Shown in pieces: positions 26,181 to 35,624 of a DNA stretch of 46,636 bases; the first letter of the stretch is position 1, and each line of letters starts with the position of its first letter. Both the position numbers and the translations under genes were made by a program. The DNA comes from Pseudoalteromonas rubra (GTDB taxonomy: Bacteria; Pseudomonadota; Gammaproteobacteria; Enterobacterales; Alteromonadaceae), in NCBI RefSeq assembly GCF_005887095.1, contig NZ_PNCI01000054.1, positions 1 to 46,636 on the forward strand, given 5' to 3'. The notes under the pieces were generated by a model. That model was not told the origin of the DNA, made no database searches, and was given only the letters and a program-made list of their open reading frames with translations.

Positions 26181-26432
26181 ATTTCCATCGGTATAAATCT
26201 ATTTTGTGTCGAGTATAGACTGAGTTTGTGAAAAGGAGCAAAGCCAATAAAGTATAACGAGCAGGTTGGTTTGTTCTAAAATTGCCACTTGTATGTTTGT
26301 ATAGTGAGCTGTAAAAGAGGATTGAACAACAAAACACGGAATGACGCCAAATGGATTACCTCTATGCTGTTGTGCTCTGGTAACCGCATAGTGATACACA
26401 GTACTGTAAAGGGCATTTGCACAGGAGTAACT

Positions 26433-26507
26433 ATGACCCCAGTTTCAAAAAATAATGCAGAGCATTATCAGTGGGGACCACACAAATGCCAGTGTGGTCG
26501 TTACTGA
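26433..26507 (+). pseudogene. 5' remnant of a cupin gene, cut at a hairpin
   Basis: AGGAG, a 5-nt spacer and ATG start a frame reading MTPVSKNNAEHYQWG and then HKCQCGRY before a stop. The AEHYQWG opening is typical of a small cupin family (AEHYxWGxxCDGWHL). After it the frame runs into a perfect 8-bp inverted repeat (GACCACAC / GTGTGGTC, 26476-26499) and ends. It has a valid initiation site but no remaining domain, so a truncated gene is the simplest reading. Confidence 0.45.
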
Positions 26508-26512
26508 AACTC

Positions 26513-27121
26513 TCAGCGCATAGCGACCGTCACACCAGATGCTGCTAATACAGAACCGGCACATCGGTTGAGCAAGGTGAGTCGTCGAGGTGTTGAGATC
26601 AGCTTTCTGGCTTGGCCACCCAAATAAACATAGCCCAGATTAACTGAGCCAAATGCCAGCGTTGCACATACCATGATCCCCAAAATATCCACATAGGTCA
26701 TACTTTCTATGGCCACGAAGGTGGGAAACAAAGCAACATAAAAAACAATGGCTTTAGGGTTACTCAGCGTGAGCAAAAAACCGCTCAGTATGGCCGAGTG
26801 AGTGCTGTGTGTTGCGGTGTCTGTAGGCGTTGTATCGGGCTTGGACAGTAGCAGGGAAATTCCCATCCAGATCAGATAAGCCGCGCAGAGGTACTTGATG
26901 ATAACAAAGGCGCTGCCCAGCACTTCGGCGACGACTGCCAGACCTGAAATCGCAAGTAAAATGAACACATAGTCGGCCAGCAGTAAGCCCAGTGTCATAC
27001 TTATACCTCGCTTATAGCCACTGGCAACGGAGGCCGAAGTAATCGCGAATACGGCGGGGCCGGGTATGACGGCGACAAGAAACATGGCAATAAATAATGC
27101 GAGATAATGTTCAAAGGTCAT
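26513..27121 (-). CDS. LysE/RhtB family amino-acid exporter
   Basis: 202 aa, the family length, with about six TM helices. The N-terminal signature AVIPGPAVFAITSASVASGYKRGISMTLGL is the conserved LysE/RhtB motif. Inner-membrane efflux of amino acids such as homoserine lactone-like compounds or threonine is typical; the substrate cannot be told. No adjacent LysR-type regulator is seen. Confidence 0.9.
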   Translation of the reverse strand: MTFEHYLALFIAMFLVAVIPGPAVFAITSASVASGYKRGISMTLGLLLADYVFILLAISGLAVVAEVLGSAFVIIKYLCAAYLIWMGISLLLSKPDTTPTDTATHSTHSAILSGFLLTLSNPKAIVFYVALFPTFVAIESMTYVDILGIMVCATLAFGSVNLGYVYLGGQARKLISTPRRLTLLNRCAGSVLAASGVTVAMR

Positions 27122-27168
27122 GCACTCTATCCTTTTTAGCTCAATAAAACATCCAGACGGATCATATC

Positions 27169-27552
27169 TCAGCTTACGTCTTTAATATAAGTGATTTTGT
27201 TATTGTGGAATCGAAATTGGGTTTCGCCCTTAAGCTCTAGTGTATCTCCTGCGCTCAAGCCATTTGGCAAGTCGGCTGCCAGGGTTGCCTGATATTGAAT
27301 GTAGGCTGTAACCGCATACTCCCCCAGAGCCAGCTCGGTGATTGTCTGTTGGCGGGTTTCGAATAACGCCGCACTCTTTACAGCGAGTTGTTCGAATGCC
27401 GCTTTACCTTGAGTACGTGTTGTTATCTCGCCATTTGCTTCGTTTTCAAAAACGACCTGATCATCCAGCAGCGCCAGCATAGCGCTAATGTCAAAGGTGT
27501 TGTAGGCATGAATATAAGCCTCGATCAGGTCAATATGCTTGTGTGCTGACAT
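27169..27552 (-). CDS. SnoaL-like (NTF2-fold) protein
   Basis: 127 aa; AAGGAG upstream of the ATG. The sequence IDLIEAYIHAYNTFDISAMLALLDDQVVFEN, with later GKAAFEQLA and a C-terminal strand TQFRFHNNKITYIKDVS, fits a SnoaL/NTF2 cone fold. These are small ligand-binding or isomerase-like proteins; the actual role is unknown. 47 bp downstream on the same strand lies the LysE gene, so the two may be co-transcribed. Confidence 0.8.
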   Translation of the reverse strand: MSAHKHIDLIEAYIHAYNTFDISAMLALLDDQVVFENEANGEITTRTQGKAAFEQLAVKSAALFETRQQTITELALGEYAVTAYIQYQATLAADLPNGLSAGDTLELKGETQFRFHNNKITYIKDVS

Positions 27553-27764
27553 GTCAATTCTCCTTATTTAAAACATGTGGGTCGCCCTGACTTTGCACAG
27601 GGATAAGGTCATTAAATCGACAGGCGCTTTGTTTGGCAAGTGACTTACTGGCAAGCAACGTAAAAATACGAGCGATCCTGTCGGCACAACAATCGGTCTT
27701 CAACCGACTAAATTATTCACTTCGTCTTACGTTTTTAGTAATTAACCCCAATTTAGTGATAATT

Positions 27765-27787
27765 GAAATGTTATATTATAACATTTT
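27765..27787 (+). promoter_or_regulatory. Near-perfect Zur operator
   Basis: The core AATGTTATATTATAACATT (27767-27785) is a perfect palindrome. The whole 23-bp site matches the published gammaproteobacterial Zur consensus (Panina et al. 2003) at every defined position but the last. It lies 37 bp before the TonB-dependent receptor start, where a repressor would block transcription when zinc is sufficient. Confidence 0.85.
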
Positions 27788-27824
27788 TGTGTTATAACTA
27801 AGATAAGAACTAGGACTCACAAAC

Positions 27825-29930
27825 ATGTCATTGCTATTGCCAACGCTAACGGTTATTGCGTCAGCTGCATCTGCGCCTGCAACAGGGGTGGAAAAGCCGG
27901 TAGAAAAAATTGAGGTACAAGGTGTGCGCTCACGTCTGATCAAGTCGGGTGCATTAAAAGACGATATCGCTAAAACAGAGCTGCTTTCAAACGAGTATAT
28001 AAAAAATACCCAGTCCTCCAGTTTGGCTGATGCAATCCAAAATGCCATTGGCATTCGGGTGTCCAATGAGTGTGCTATGTGTGGCGCAAAGCGGATCATG
28101 ATCAATGGCCTTAAAGGAGAACACACGAACGTTCTGGTTGACGGCATCCCCATGCACACCATGATTTCCGGTTTTTATGGTATGGACTCAGTGGCGGCAT
28201 CCGGAATTGGTCGAATAGAGATTGCCCGTGGAGCAGGCGCGTCACTGACTGCACCAGAGGCGATTGGAGGCACAGTTAACCTGGTAACGGCTGAGCCTAC
28301 CGAAGATAAAATTGAGCTTGATATGGCGATGGGGACAGGTGGATACAAGCTCATCTCGGCATTGGCCAGCGGCATTAGTGCAGACGGCAATACCCGCGCA
28401 ACCCTGATTGGTCAGTATGATAATAAAGATCAGTTTGACGGCGATGGCAACGGCGTCAGTGAAAACCCGGCTCTGACCAACCAGTCACTGACGTTAATGG
28501 TCTCTCATGATATTGGTTATTCAGACAATATCCGTGTACGTCTGAATCAAACCCAGTCAGAAGTGTTTGGCGGCCCGGTTCTGGGTGATACCGCAACCAG
28601 TATTTCTGCCACTTTGGCCAGTGTCAGCCAGGGAGAAGCTGACGCCTTGTTTGTGAACGATGATGTGAGAAATCGTTATATCGGTAATGCCTGGGAAACC
28701 GCAGAATGGGTTAAAACAGAGCGAGAAGAGGCCAGCATCAGTTGGTTACATGAAATTTCTTCGCGCCTGAATGTCACATCGAGTTTGGCTTATGTGGATC
28801 ATATTCAGGACTCATTCTACGAAAGCACAGATTACTATGCTGAAGACACTATGTACTATTACTCGGTACGTTTTAATTATGATTTGAATGCAGAGCACCT
28901 GCTTACCTTTGGGGTGGACAAACGAGATGAGAAGATGCGCTCATCGTCTGCTGCGCTGCAAAACACGGCAAATTATGTATCCGACAGCTTCGATTACGAT
29001 ACAACCGGCCTCTATATTCAGGATACCTGGTTACCTGATGAGTCATTTGAAGTGTCAGCGGCGCTGCGTTTAGATCAGATCCAGGCCGACTTTGTTGACC
29101 CGCAAAAGCCCGGCATAGAAATCGATAAAACCATCTTTTCGCCCAGAGTTGATATGCGTTATTTTCACAACGAAACCTTTACCTCACGCCTGTCATTGGG
29201 CCAGGGCTATCGTGCGCCATTATCCTTCTTTGAAAGTGATCATGGCATCCTGGATTCAGGTAAAGGGTTTCAGGTAAACGTCAGTGAGCCGGAGCGCTCT
29301 AAGTCGGCAACTTACTCACTCAGTTACGAAACAGAAATGCTCACTGTGACAGCGTCAGCCGCTCATACCAAAGTGGATCACCTGGCAACTTTATCTCATA
29401 CCGATTCTGGCACGCCGGTGCTCACTCAGTTAACAGAAACCGCGGCTGTGACAGCAACGGATATTTCTGCAAACTGGCAGGTCTCTGACACTCTGACAGT
29501 GTCGGCCATTGCCGAGCAATATCACTATGATAAAACCTTTAAAGCCTCATTTGGCATCGCACCCATTGAAAAGCGCGCGACACTTAGCACTGACTTGCAT
29601 ATTAATGACTGGGAAATCATAACCAGCGCTATCTGGGTAGCGAGTCGAGATCTGACAGAATATGGTTATGAAGGTTTTAACGATGCCAATGGTGAGTTTG
29701 CCAAACCCACCACGGCTGAGAGTTATGTCACGGTTGACGTTAAAGTGGTAAAGCCTCTTTCCAAAGCGCTCAGCCTCTATGCTGGTGCCAGCAATCTGTT
29801 TGATTATAACCAGGCTGAAGATTTGGGGAGCCCGCTGATGTACGATGCTGAAGGGGGTTATGATGTGGTGTATATTCACGGTCCACTGAGAGGCAGGCAG
29901 GCTTACCTTGGGCTCACCTATGAGTTTTAA
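27825..29930 (+). CDS. TonB-dependent receptor, probable zinc-regulated, with CxxC plug motif
   Basis: 701 aa. A short signal-like N-terminus without Lys/Arg (MSLLLPTLTVIASAASA) is followed by a TonB-box-like VEKIEVQGVR, a plug domain and a 22-strand type barrel ending in aromatic F (LGLTYEF). Within the plug, C83-A-M-C86 precedes KRIMINGLKGEHTNVLVDGIP, a position where some receptors carry a Cys pair near the ligand. A Zur box directly upstream implies expression on zinc shortage, so zinc or a zincophore is the likely ligand. A thioredoxin-like gene overlaps its end. Confidence 0.9.
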   Translation: MSLLLPTLTVIASAASAPATGVEKPVEKIEVQGVRSRLIKSGALKDDIAKTELLSNEYIKNTQSSSLADAIQNAIGIRVSNECAMCGAKRIMINGLKGEHTNVLVDGIPMHTMISGFYGMDSVAASGIGRIEIARGAGASLTAPEAIGGTVNLVTAEPTEDKIELDMAMGTGGYKLISALASGISADGNTRATLIGQYDNKDQFDGDGNGVSENPALTNQSLTLMVSHDIGYSDNIRVRLNQTQSEVFGGPVLGDTATSISATLASVSQGEADALFVNDDVRNRYIGNAWETAEWVKTEREEASISWLHEISSRLNVTSSLAYVDHIQDSFYESTDYYAEDTMYYYSVRFNYDLNAEHLLTFGVDKRDEKMRSSSAALQNTANYVSDSFDYDTTGLYIQDTWLPDESFEVSAALRLDQIQADFVDPQKPGIEIDKTIFSPRVDMRYFHNETFTSRLSLGQGYRAPLSFFESDHGILDSGKGFQVNVSEPERSKSATYSLSYETEMLTVTASAAHTKVDHLATLSHTDSGTPVLTQLTETAAVTATDISANWQVSDTLTVSAIAEQYHYDKTFKASFGIAPIEKRATLSTDLHINDWEIITSAIWVASRDLTEYGYEGFNDANGEFAKPTTAESYVTVDVKVVKPLSKALSLYAGASNLFDYNQAEDLGSPLMYDAEGGYDVVYIHGPLRGRQAYLGLTYEF

Positions 29931-30405
29931 ATGGGTAGCCATGTTGCTGGTCACTTGCCTGGGGTTTGAGAGTCAGGCGACTGACTTTTATACCCAACCT
30001 ATGCAGCGTCTTGATGACGCTGTATATGGTGAGCAGCAAACGCTGACCCCTTTTAGTGGGACGCCAGTCGTGATGTCTTTTTTTATGCCAAACTGTCGCT
30101 GGTGTGAAAAGCAGCATACGGCATTAAGTAATCTGGTTGAGCACTGCGCCGGGGTACAGCCGATTATGATGGGGGTCAATGGCAATCGACAAGACCTGCG
30201 GCGCGCTTTGCGACGTAAACACAATACATTTCCGGCCTTTCTGAGTAGCCCGGCAATCACTCAGTCTCTGGGGAAAAAGCCACCCGTGCCCATGACTTTG
30301 ATATTTAATGCGCATGGCGAGCTTATTTTTTACACCCAGGGTTACCGCTCCCAGGACACATTATCAGCCTTGCTGAAGGAACATCAAGTTACAGAGTGCC
30401 TTTAA
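29920..30405 (+). CDS. Periplasmic thioredoxin-fold protein
   Basis: 161 aa from the ATG at 29920, overlapping the receptor gene by 11 bp, so probably translationally coupled. Signal peptide MSFKWVAMLLVTCLGFESQA, then PVVMSFFMPNCRWCEKQHTAL with active-site C59-R-W-C62, and a cis-Pro-type segment VPMTLIFNAHGELIFYTQGY. This is a TlpA/thioredoxin-like oxidoreductase of the periplasm. It could keep the CxxC of the receptor plug, or another metal-binding Cys pair, reduced (inference). Confidence 0.85.
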   Translation: MSFKWVAMLLVTCLGFESQATDFYTQPMQRLDDAVYGEQQTLTPFSGTPVVMSFFMPNCRWCEKQHTALSNLVEHCAGVQPIMMGVNGNRQDLRRALRRKHNTFPAFLSSPAITQSLGKKPPVPMTLIFNAHGELIFYTQGYRSQDTLSALLKEHQVTECL

Positions 30406-30607
30406 TCGGATACGCCACTGACACTCTGTGCGCGATTTGCTGAGAGCAATGAACTGCTCCACTGATGCTACTGATATTGCAATAAACTCAATAAACTTCG
30501 TGAATTACCTGCTACTTACTGTTTTTTGTACAGCTCTCTTCTATATTTATTAAGACAATACAGTCATCTGGTTTATTGGGGGGCACTTGCGCGAGCCGTT
30601 ACCATCT

Positions 30608-31864
30608 ATGTCTCTGGTAAAGAGACTCACCCAGCTAAATTTGTCGGTGATGGCAAGTAGCATGCTGTTGGTGTTCTCACTGACATCCATTTTGCTGTGG
30701 TTTGTCGTTCGAGACCGCCAGGCCGAAGCCGCTGAAATTAATCTTGCTCAACTGGCACACAATGTGGTGCCTATGCTGGTATTCAACGATGTAGATACCG
30801 CAACCAAAGAGCTCACACTGGTTGGGATCAAAAAGGATGTACTGTTTGTGTCTTTGCGAAAAACCTCCGGTGAAGTATTCAGTGAATATGCCGACCCCAG
30901 TTTTGTTCCTGCCTCTGCACTATACCAGCAAATAGGATCTGAGCCGCAGCGCGAGTACGAGGGCGTGCGAATGCGCTTATATTACCCGGTTGCCATTAAA
31001 GGCAAAGTCGAAGGTGATCTCATTATGGTGATCGATTTAACCAGTATGATGTACTGGTATTTGCATCTGGTGCTGATGTTGGCGCTACTGATTGCCGCCT
31101 TGTTTACGGTGTCGGCTTTTCTGCTATCGCGTGTACAGCGCAAAGCCCTGACACCTCTGATAGCACTGTCAGAGCTGGCCCAGCGGGTATCCAGTGAGCA
31201 TAACTTTCAGTTGCGGGCAACCGTGATCCGGGACGATGAAATCGGCATTCTGACCCGCAGTTTTAATGAGCTGCTTAAACGTGTCGATATTTCTCAGGCG
31301 GAACTGCGCCAACAATTAGAGCAGGAACAGGCGCAGGGTCAGCAACTCAAACAAATGGTACGAACCGACCCGCTCACTAACCTCCCTAATCGGGTTGCGT
31401 TAAATCAAATGCTCAAAGAGATTACCTGCGAGGCATGCATGCCAAGACCGCTCAGTTGTCTTATGTTCATTGATTTAGACAACTTTAAATTCGTCAATGA
31501 CAACTATGGGCATGATGCCGGCGACGAAACCCTCATTGAAGTTGGTAAGCGGATCAGTGCCATGATCCGCAGTGATGATTTGTTATGTCGATTAGGGGGC
31601 GACGAGTTTGCATTGCTTCTGCCAAGCATAGAGTCGACAGAAAACGCAGAAAAACTGGCTGCAAGGATAGTTACCATTATTAACCGGCCTATTGTCATAA
31701 AGGATACTGTGATGCCAATTGGTATCAGTATTGGCCTTGCCTATACTCCGCTGGATGCCAGCGCACCTATGGACTTGTTAAATTGCGCCGACGATGCCAT
31801 GTACGCGGCAAAACGTGCGGGCAAGAACAACTTTAAGGTCTTTAGCAAACAGGCATCAGTATGA
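30608..31864 (+). CDS. YfiN-like membrane diguanylate cyclase
   Basis: 418 aa from ATG 30608; a TTG at 30587 after GGGGGG is an alternative start. TM1 (~13-36), a periplasmic sensor of the CHASE8/YfiN type (NLAQLAHNVVPMLVFNDVDTATKEL...RLYYPVAIKGKVEGDLIMVIDL), TM2, HAMP, then GGDEF (DPLTNLPNRVAL, FIDLDNFKFVND, LGGDEFALLLPS). No RxxD inhibitory site is obvious immediately upstream of GGDEF. It makes cyclic di-GMP. The stop overlaps the next start by ATGA, and a YfiR-like gene follows, so control by periplasmic YfiR is likely. Confidence 0.9.
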   Translation: MSLVKRLTQLNLSVMASSMLLVFSLTSILLWFVVRDRQAEAAEINLAQLAHNVVPMLVFNDVDTATKELTLVGIKKDVLFVSLRKTSGEVFSEYADPSFVPASALYQQIGSEPQREYEGVRMRLYYPVAIKGKVEGDLIMVIDLTSMMYWYLHLVLMLALLIAALFTVSAFLLSRVQRKALTPLIALSELAQRVSSEHNFQLRATVIRDDEIGILTRSFNELLKRVDISQAELRQQLEQEQAQGQQLKQMVRTDPLTNLPNRVALNQMLKEITCEACMPRPLSCLMFIDLDNFKFVNDNYGHDAGDETLIEVGKRISAMIRSDDLLCRLGGDEFALLLPSIESTENAEKLAARIVTIINRPIVIKDTVMPIGISIGLAYTPLDASAPMDLLNCADDAMYAAKRAGKNNFKVFSKQASV

Positions 31865-33840
31865 AACAGCGTTATCTTATTGCCGGACTCATGGGCGTGT
31901 TGTCGCTCAGCGTACAGGCAAAAAATGACCCACTCCCGGATCTTGAAGACTTGCTCAGTCAGCAGCTCAATCAGTTGCCCAGTAATACGCAAATATCTGC
32001 CGGGTCGCGGATCGAACGTTCCAGTAGCGACAGTATGGCCGTGACCCATGTGATCACGGATAAAGACATCAGACAATTTAACCTGCAATCACTTGCCGAC
32101 ATACTCACCATGTTTGTAGGGATCACTACGCGGGATAACAGCTCGTTTATTTATCTGGGCGCGCGAGGCATAGGTCGGCCGGGCGACTTTAACTCACGGT
32201 TTTTGTTTTTGCTTGATGGCACCAGAATGAATGAAAACCTGCTGGATGCAGGGCTGTTGGGTTACGAAAACTTTGTCGATGTAGGTTTGATTGAACGGGT
32301 TGAATACAGCCCGGGTGCGTCCGCGGCTTTGTATGGGAACAATGCGCTCTTGGGTGTGATTAACATAGTCACTAAAACCAGTAGTAAGTTACGAGGCCTG
32401 AACACCGCCTTGTCTGTGACCAATGATGACACACAGCATGGCCGGGTAACTGTCGGAATGCGCTCTGACTCAGGCGCCGACAGCTGGTTATCCCTCAGTG
32501 GCTCCAGATTAAGATCAAAGGACTTTCCTGTGCCCGGCGCGCCAGCAGAGTTGCTGGTGTGGCAAGATCTGAACAAGGAGAGCAGCAGCAGAATTATGCT
32601 CAGCCACCAAACGGGTAGTTTGCAACTGCAGGCTGCGGCTTCGAGGCGTCAGCGTAGTTTTCCCGATGGTTTTAGTGTGTTATTTAGCGGTGGCGCTGAG
32701 CAGGCGGCACCTGAACTTGAAACGCTGGATAATGAAGCTTATTTTCTGGCTTTAACCTTTGATGACAAGATTTCAGATGATATGGAAGCCTACTTTCATG
32801 TCTCCACCCATGGCAATGATCTGGTACGCAGCGTGCCATTGACACTGCAAAGCGGTGAAGTGGAGTTTGTTAGGCCCATGAATTCCGGGCGCTGGAGCAA
32901 TCTGGACGGGCAGTTGGTCTTTTTAGGGGTCGAAAATCATGAACTGATGGTAGGTGTTGATTTTCAGAAGGATCACCGACAGGAATTTAGCTCTCGTTCC
33001 AGTTTACCGTCTCAGTTTAACTTTGAACAAAAAAGCAATGAAAGCCGCTACGGCCTGTATTTTCAGGATCTGTGGCGTATTACGCCAAGATTTAAGTTGC
33101 AGTGGGCCTTAAGACACGATGACTCTGATTTTAGCCCAGCCAGATGGTCCCCCAGTTTTACCCTTAAATACAGCTTTTTGGAAGGTCATCATCTGTTATT
33201 GCGTCACAGCCGGGCATTCAGAGTGGCGAATTTTCTGGAACGCAACGCCAACAGCGTGTTCAGTGAACCAAACCCGCAAAACGAAACGATAGATTACAAC
33301 GAGCTGAGTCTTGTGCAGCGCTGGAGTGACTCGTTGTCGTCTTTTGCTACTTTTTACTACGCCGACATAAATAACCTCATTCACCAGGACTTCTTTCGGC
33401 CAATTTACTTTAATCCGCCGCCAATCAGGAGTCATGGATTCGAGTTCGGGATGGATAAACGCTGGTCGAGGGGGATGTCTTTGATTACCAATTTAGCCAT
33501 TCAACGCTCCAGATTGCAAGGCGGGTTTGGTATAGCGAACTCACCTGAATTTATTGGCAAAATGCGTTTTAGCATGCCCCTTGGCAACTCTGATCTTACA
33601 CTGAGCCTCAACACTTATGGTGTCAGCAAAAGGAGAACCTTTGATAGCCATTTACCTGGGTATGTTAGCCATGACATTAGCTTAAACTGGCAAAATAACC
33701 CGGATCTGTTTGTCGCTTTGGGAGTCAGAAATATCACAGATAAAGACATACTCGAAATCACCGATGATGGTTTTACTCCTTATTTGCAGCGCCGCCGGCA
33801 AGTGCATTTGTCGGTTAACTGGAGCTGGAATAATGATTAA
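31861..33840 (+). CDS. TonB-dependent receptor in the YfiN/YfiR-like operon
   Basis: 659 aa. Signal peptide MKQRYLIAGLMGVLSLSVQA, plug domain (AVTHVITDKDIRQFNLQSLADIL, GLIERVEYSPGASAALYGNNALLGVINIVTK) and an outer-membrane barrel to the C-terminal aromatic W-rich end. No classical TonB box was noted at the mature N-terminus. It sits between a diguanylate cyclase and a YfiR-like gene, overlapping both, where YfiB lies in the Pseudomonas operon. It may sense or import a ligand that feeds into c-di-GMP control. Confidence 0.9.
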   Translation: MKQRYLIAGLMGVLSLSVQAKNDPLPDLEDLLSQQLNQLPSNTQISAGSRIERSSSDSMAVTHVITDKDIRQFNLQSLADILTMFVGITTRDNSSFIYLGARGIGRPGDFNSRFLFLLDGTRMNENLLDAGLLGYENFVDVGLIERVEYSPGASAALYGNNALLGVINIVTKTSSKLRGLNTALSVTNDDTQHGRVTVGMRSDSGADSWLSLSGSRLRSKDFPVPGAPAELLVWQDLNKESSSRIMLSHQTGSLQLQAAASRRQRSFPDGFSVLFSGGAEQAAPELETLDNEAYFLALTFDDKISDDMEAYFHVSTHGNDLVRSVPLTLQSGEVEFVRPMNSGRWSNLDGQLVFLGVENHELMVGVDFQKDHRQEFSSRSSLPSQFNFEQKSNESRYGLYFQDLWRITPRFKLQWALRHDDSDFSPARWSPSFTLKYSFLEGHHLLLRHSRAFRVANFLERNANSVFSEPNPQNETIDYNELSLVQRWSDSLSSFATFYYADINNLIHQDFFRPIYFNPPPIRSHGFEFGMDKRWSRGMSLITNLAIQRSRLQGGFGIANSPEFIGKMRFSMPLGNSDLTLSLNTYGVSKRRTFDSHLPGYVSHDISLNWQNNPDLFVALGVRNITDKDILEITDDGFTPYLQRRRQVHLSVNWSWNND

Positions 33841-34339
33841 ACATCTGGTTGCGCTGTGTTTATTGTTATTTGCTGGCGAGGGGAAAGCGCAAAGCCTGAG
33901 CGAAAATGAGCTCAAAGCGGCGTTTTTATATCGTTTCAGTCAGTTCAGCAAGTGGCCTCCGCCACCACCCGATAAATTGCGCTTTTGTGTTGTGGGCAAC
34001 CCGGAGCTGTATCAGGCGGTTACTTCACTGCTGCATGCGCAGGATATGGATGATGACACTGAAGTAATCGAATTACCAAACAACGAACAAATATCACGCT
34101 GCGACATTCTGTTTCTGAGCCAGCAAAACCGGCAGCAAACTCAGTACTGGCTCGAGGATCTGGAGCAGTCTCCTGTGCTGGTGGTGTCGGATACCAGTGA
34201 GGGGTTTCGTCAGGGCGCCATGATAGGTCTGATAGCCGACGCCAATAACCTCAGTTTTCGGGTTAATCTGACTGATGCAAAGCGTCGAGGCCTGAACTTT
34301 AGCGCACATTTACTTAAACTGGCTACTGAGGTACGGTGA
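33833..34339 (+). CDS. YfiR-like (DUF4154) periplasmic regulator
   Basis: 168 aa from the ATG at 33833, overlapping the receptor by 8 bp. Signal peptide MIKHLVALCLLLFAGEGKA, then LSENELKAAFLYRFSQFSKWP, the DUF4154 opening, plus the strand LRFCVVGN and the end IGLIADANNLSFRVNLTDAKRRGLNFSAHLLKLA. YfiR represses the cyclase YfiN from the periplasm. Two Cys (FCVVG, RCDILFL) could form the redox-sensitive disulfide known in the family. Confidence 0.88.
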   Translation: MIKHLVALCLLLFAGEGKAQSLSENELKAAFLYRFSQFSKWPPPPPDKLRFCVVGNPELYQAVTSLLHAQDMDDDTEVIELPNNEQISRCDILFLSQQNRQQTQYWLEDLEQSPVLVVSDTSEGFRQGAMIGLIADANNLSFRVNLTDAKRRGLNFSAHLLKLATEVR

Positions 34340-34387
34340 GACAAACAAGCCCAGCGTAAAAATAGGGAAAACGTTAAGGAGAGTTTT

Positions 34388-35152
34388 ATGAGATTGATGG
34401 GACTGGATCTGGCCTGGCATAGCGAAAAGAACCCTTCTGCAGCCGCGGTGGGTCGTCTGGACAACGGTGTTTTGTCACTGGAGGAGCTGGAGCCCGCTTT
34501 ATTTGGGCTTAGCGATATTTTGGCTTTTATCTCAAATCAGCCATTGCTCACTGGCATTGCCATTGATGCCCCGCTAATCATCGAAAATCAAACGGGCCAG
34601 CGGGAATGTGAAAAGCAGCTCAGCAGAGACTATGGGTCGCGCAAAGCGTCTTGCCATACCTCAAACACCACCTTATATCCCGCCGCTGCCAGTGTCGGCC
34701 TCTCGTTGGCCCTACAGGACAAGGGGTTTGGGCATCTGGCATTGGCACAATGGCAAATTGAGTGTTATCCGCACCCTGCCATGATCGAGTGCTTTGAATT
34801 ACCGGAGAGGCTCCTTTATAAAAAGGGCGATGTGGCCACGCGCAAGGCAGGTCAAAGGGCGCTGGCCAGCTTAATTGCGCAATTAGCGTCTTCACCGGTT
34901 TTAGCGCTTGAGGTGCCAGAGTCGTTCTCGCGTATTTTGTCTGAGGACTACATAGAATCATTGAGCGGGCAAGCCCTTAAAAGCAATGAAGACGCACTGG
35001 ATGCCATTTTCTGTTTATACATTGCCGGGCTGTACCAGACTAAAGTGTCCGGAATAACCTATGGTTGCGACCAGCAAGGCTATATCTGGGTGCCGCAAGT
35101 TCAGTGTATTTCGTGGTCGCCACCCAGTCAGGAAAAGTATGCGCAACCTTGA
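34388..35152 (+). CDS. DUF429 family protein
   Basis: 254 aa, ATG after AAGGAG. The opening MRLMGLDLAW and the internal IAIDAPL plus NEDALDAIFCLYIAGLY fit DUF429, predicted RNase-H-like fold proteins with conserved Asp residues and no established function. The YPHPAMIECFELPERLLYKKG segment is also typical. Stands alone, 48 bp after the YfiR-like gene; not obviously related to it. Confidence 0.8.
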   Translation: MRLMGLDLAWHSEKNPSAAAVGRLDNGVLSLEELEPALFGLSDILAFISNQPLLTGIAIDAPLIIENQTGQRECEKQLSRDYGSRKASCHTSNTTLYPAAASVGLSLALQDKGFGHLALAQWQIECYPHPAMIECFELPERLLYKKGDVATRKAGQRALASLIAQLASSPVLALEVPESFSRILSEDYIESLSGQALKSNEDALDAIFCLYIAGLYQTKVSGITYGCDQQGYIWVPQVQCISWSPPSQEKYAQP

Positions 35153-35624
35153 GATAATTAACCGCTGAGGCGCGCCACTTCATGGACAGTACTGATAAAA
35201 ATAACGGTTATGCCTGTCGTACGTAAGTAGTTTGAACTAAGTCTTGCGGCACTATCTCACTTCTGGCAATTTTAAACTCCAATGGCCGTGTTTATTGGTC
35301 GATTACTTACATGGCTTTGCCTGCCAGCTGTTGTCATGATAAAGGCTTAATCACATCCGATATGATGGACGGACCCTTGACGTTGCTATGTCGGTCCTTG
35401 GGGTCATCGCATATTAGTGATTGTAGAGCCAGACAACTTAAGATATACAGGCCCGGCACTCATATTTTCTTACACTGGAATGCATCGTTACTGCTTTTGC
35501 TCTCAATGACTATTGGTTATCCATAAAGACAGAGTTATCACGCAGCCATCCGCTTTTAGTAAGGTGCATAATTGTTTATTCTTTGATTTTGAAACCAAAA
35601 GATATCAGATACAGGAAGTTCAAT
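35153..35624. other. Intergenic gap of about 470 bp
   Basis: No gene, hairpin terminator or recognisable RNA motif seen on either strand. The short open frames here lack ribosome binding sites and protein-like composition. Confidence 0.5.
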
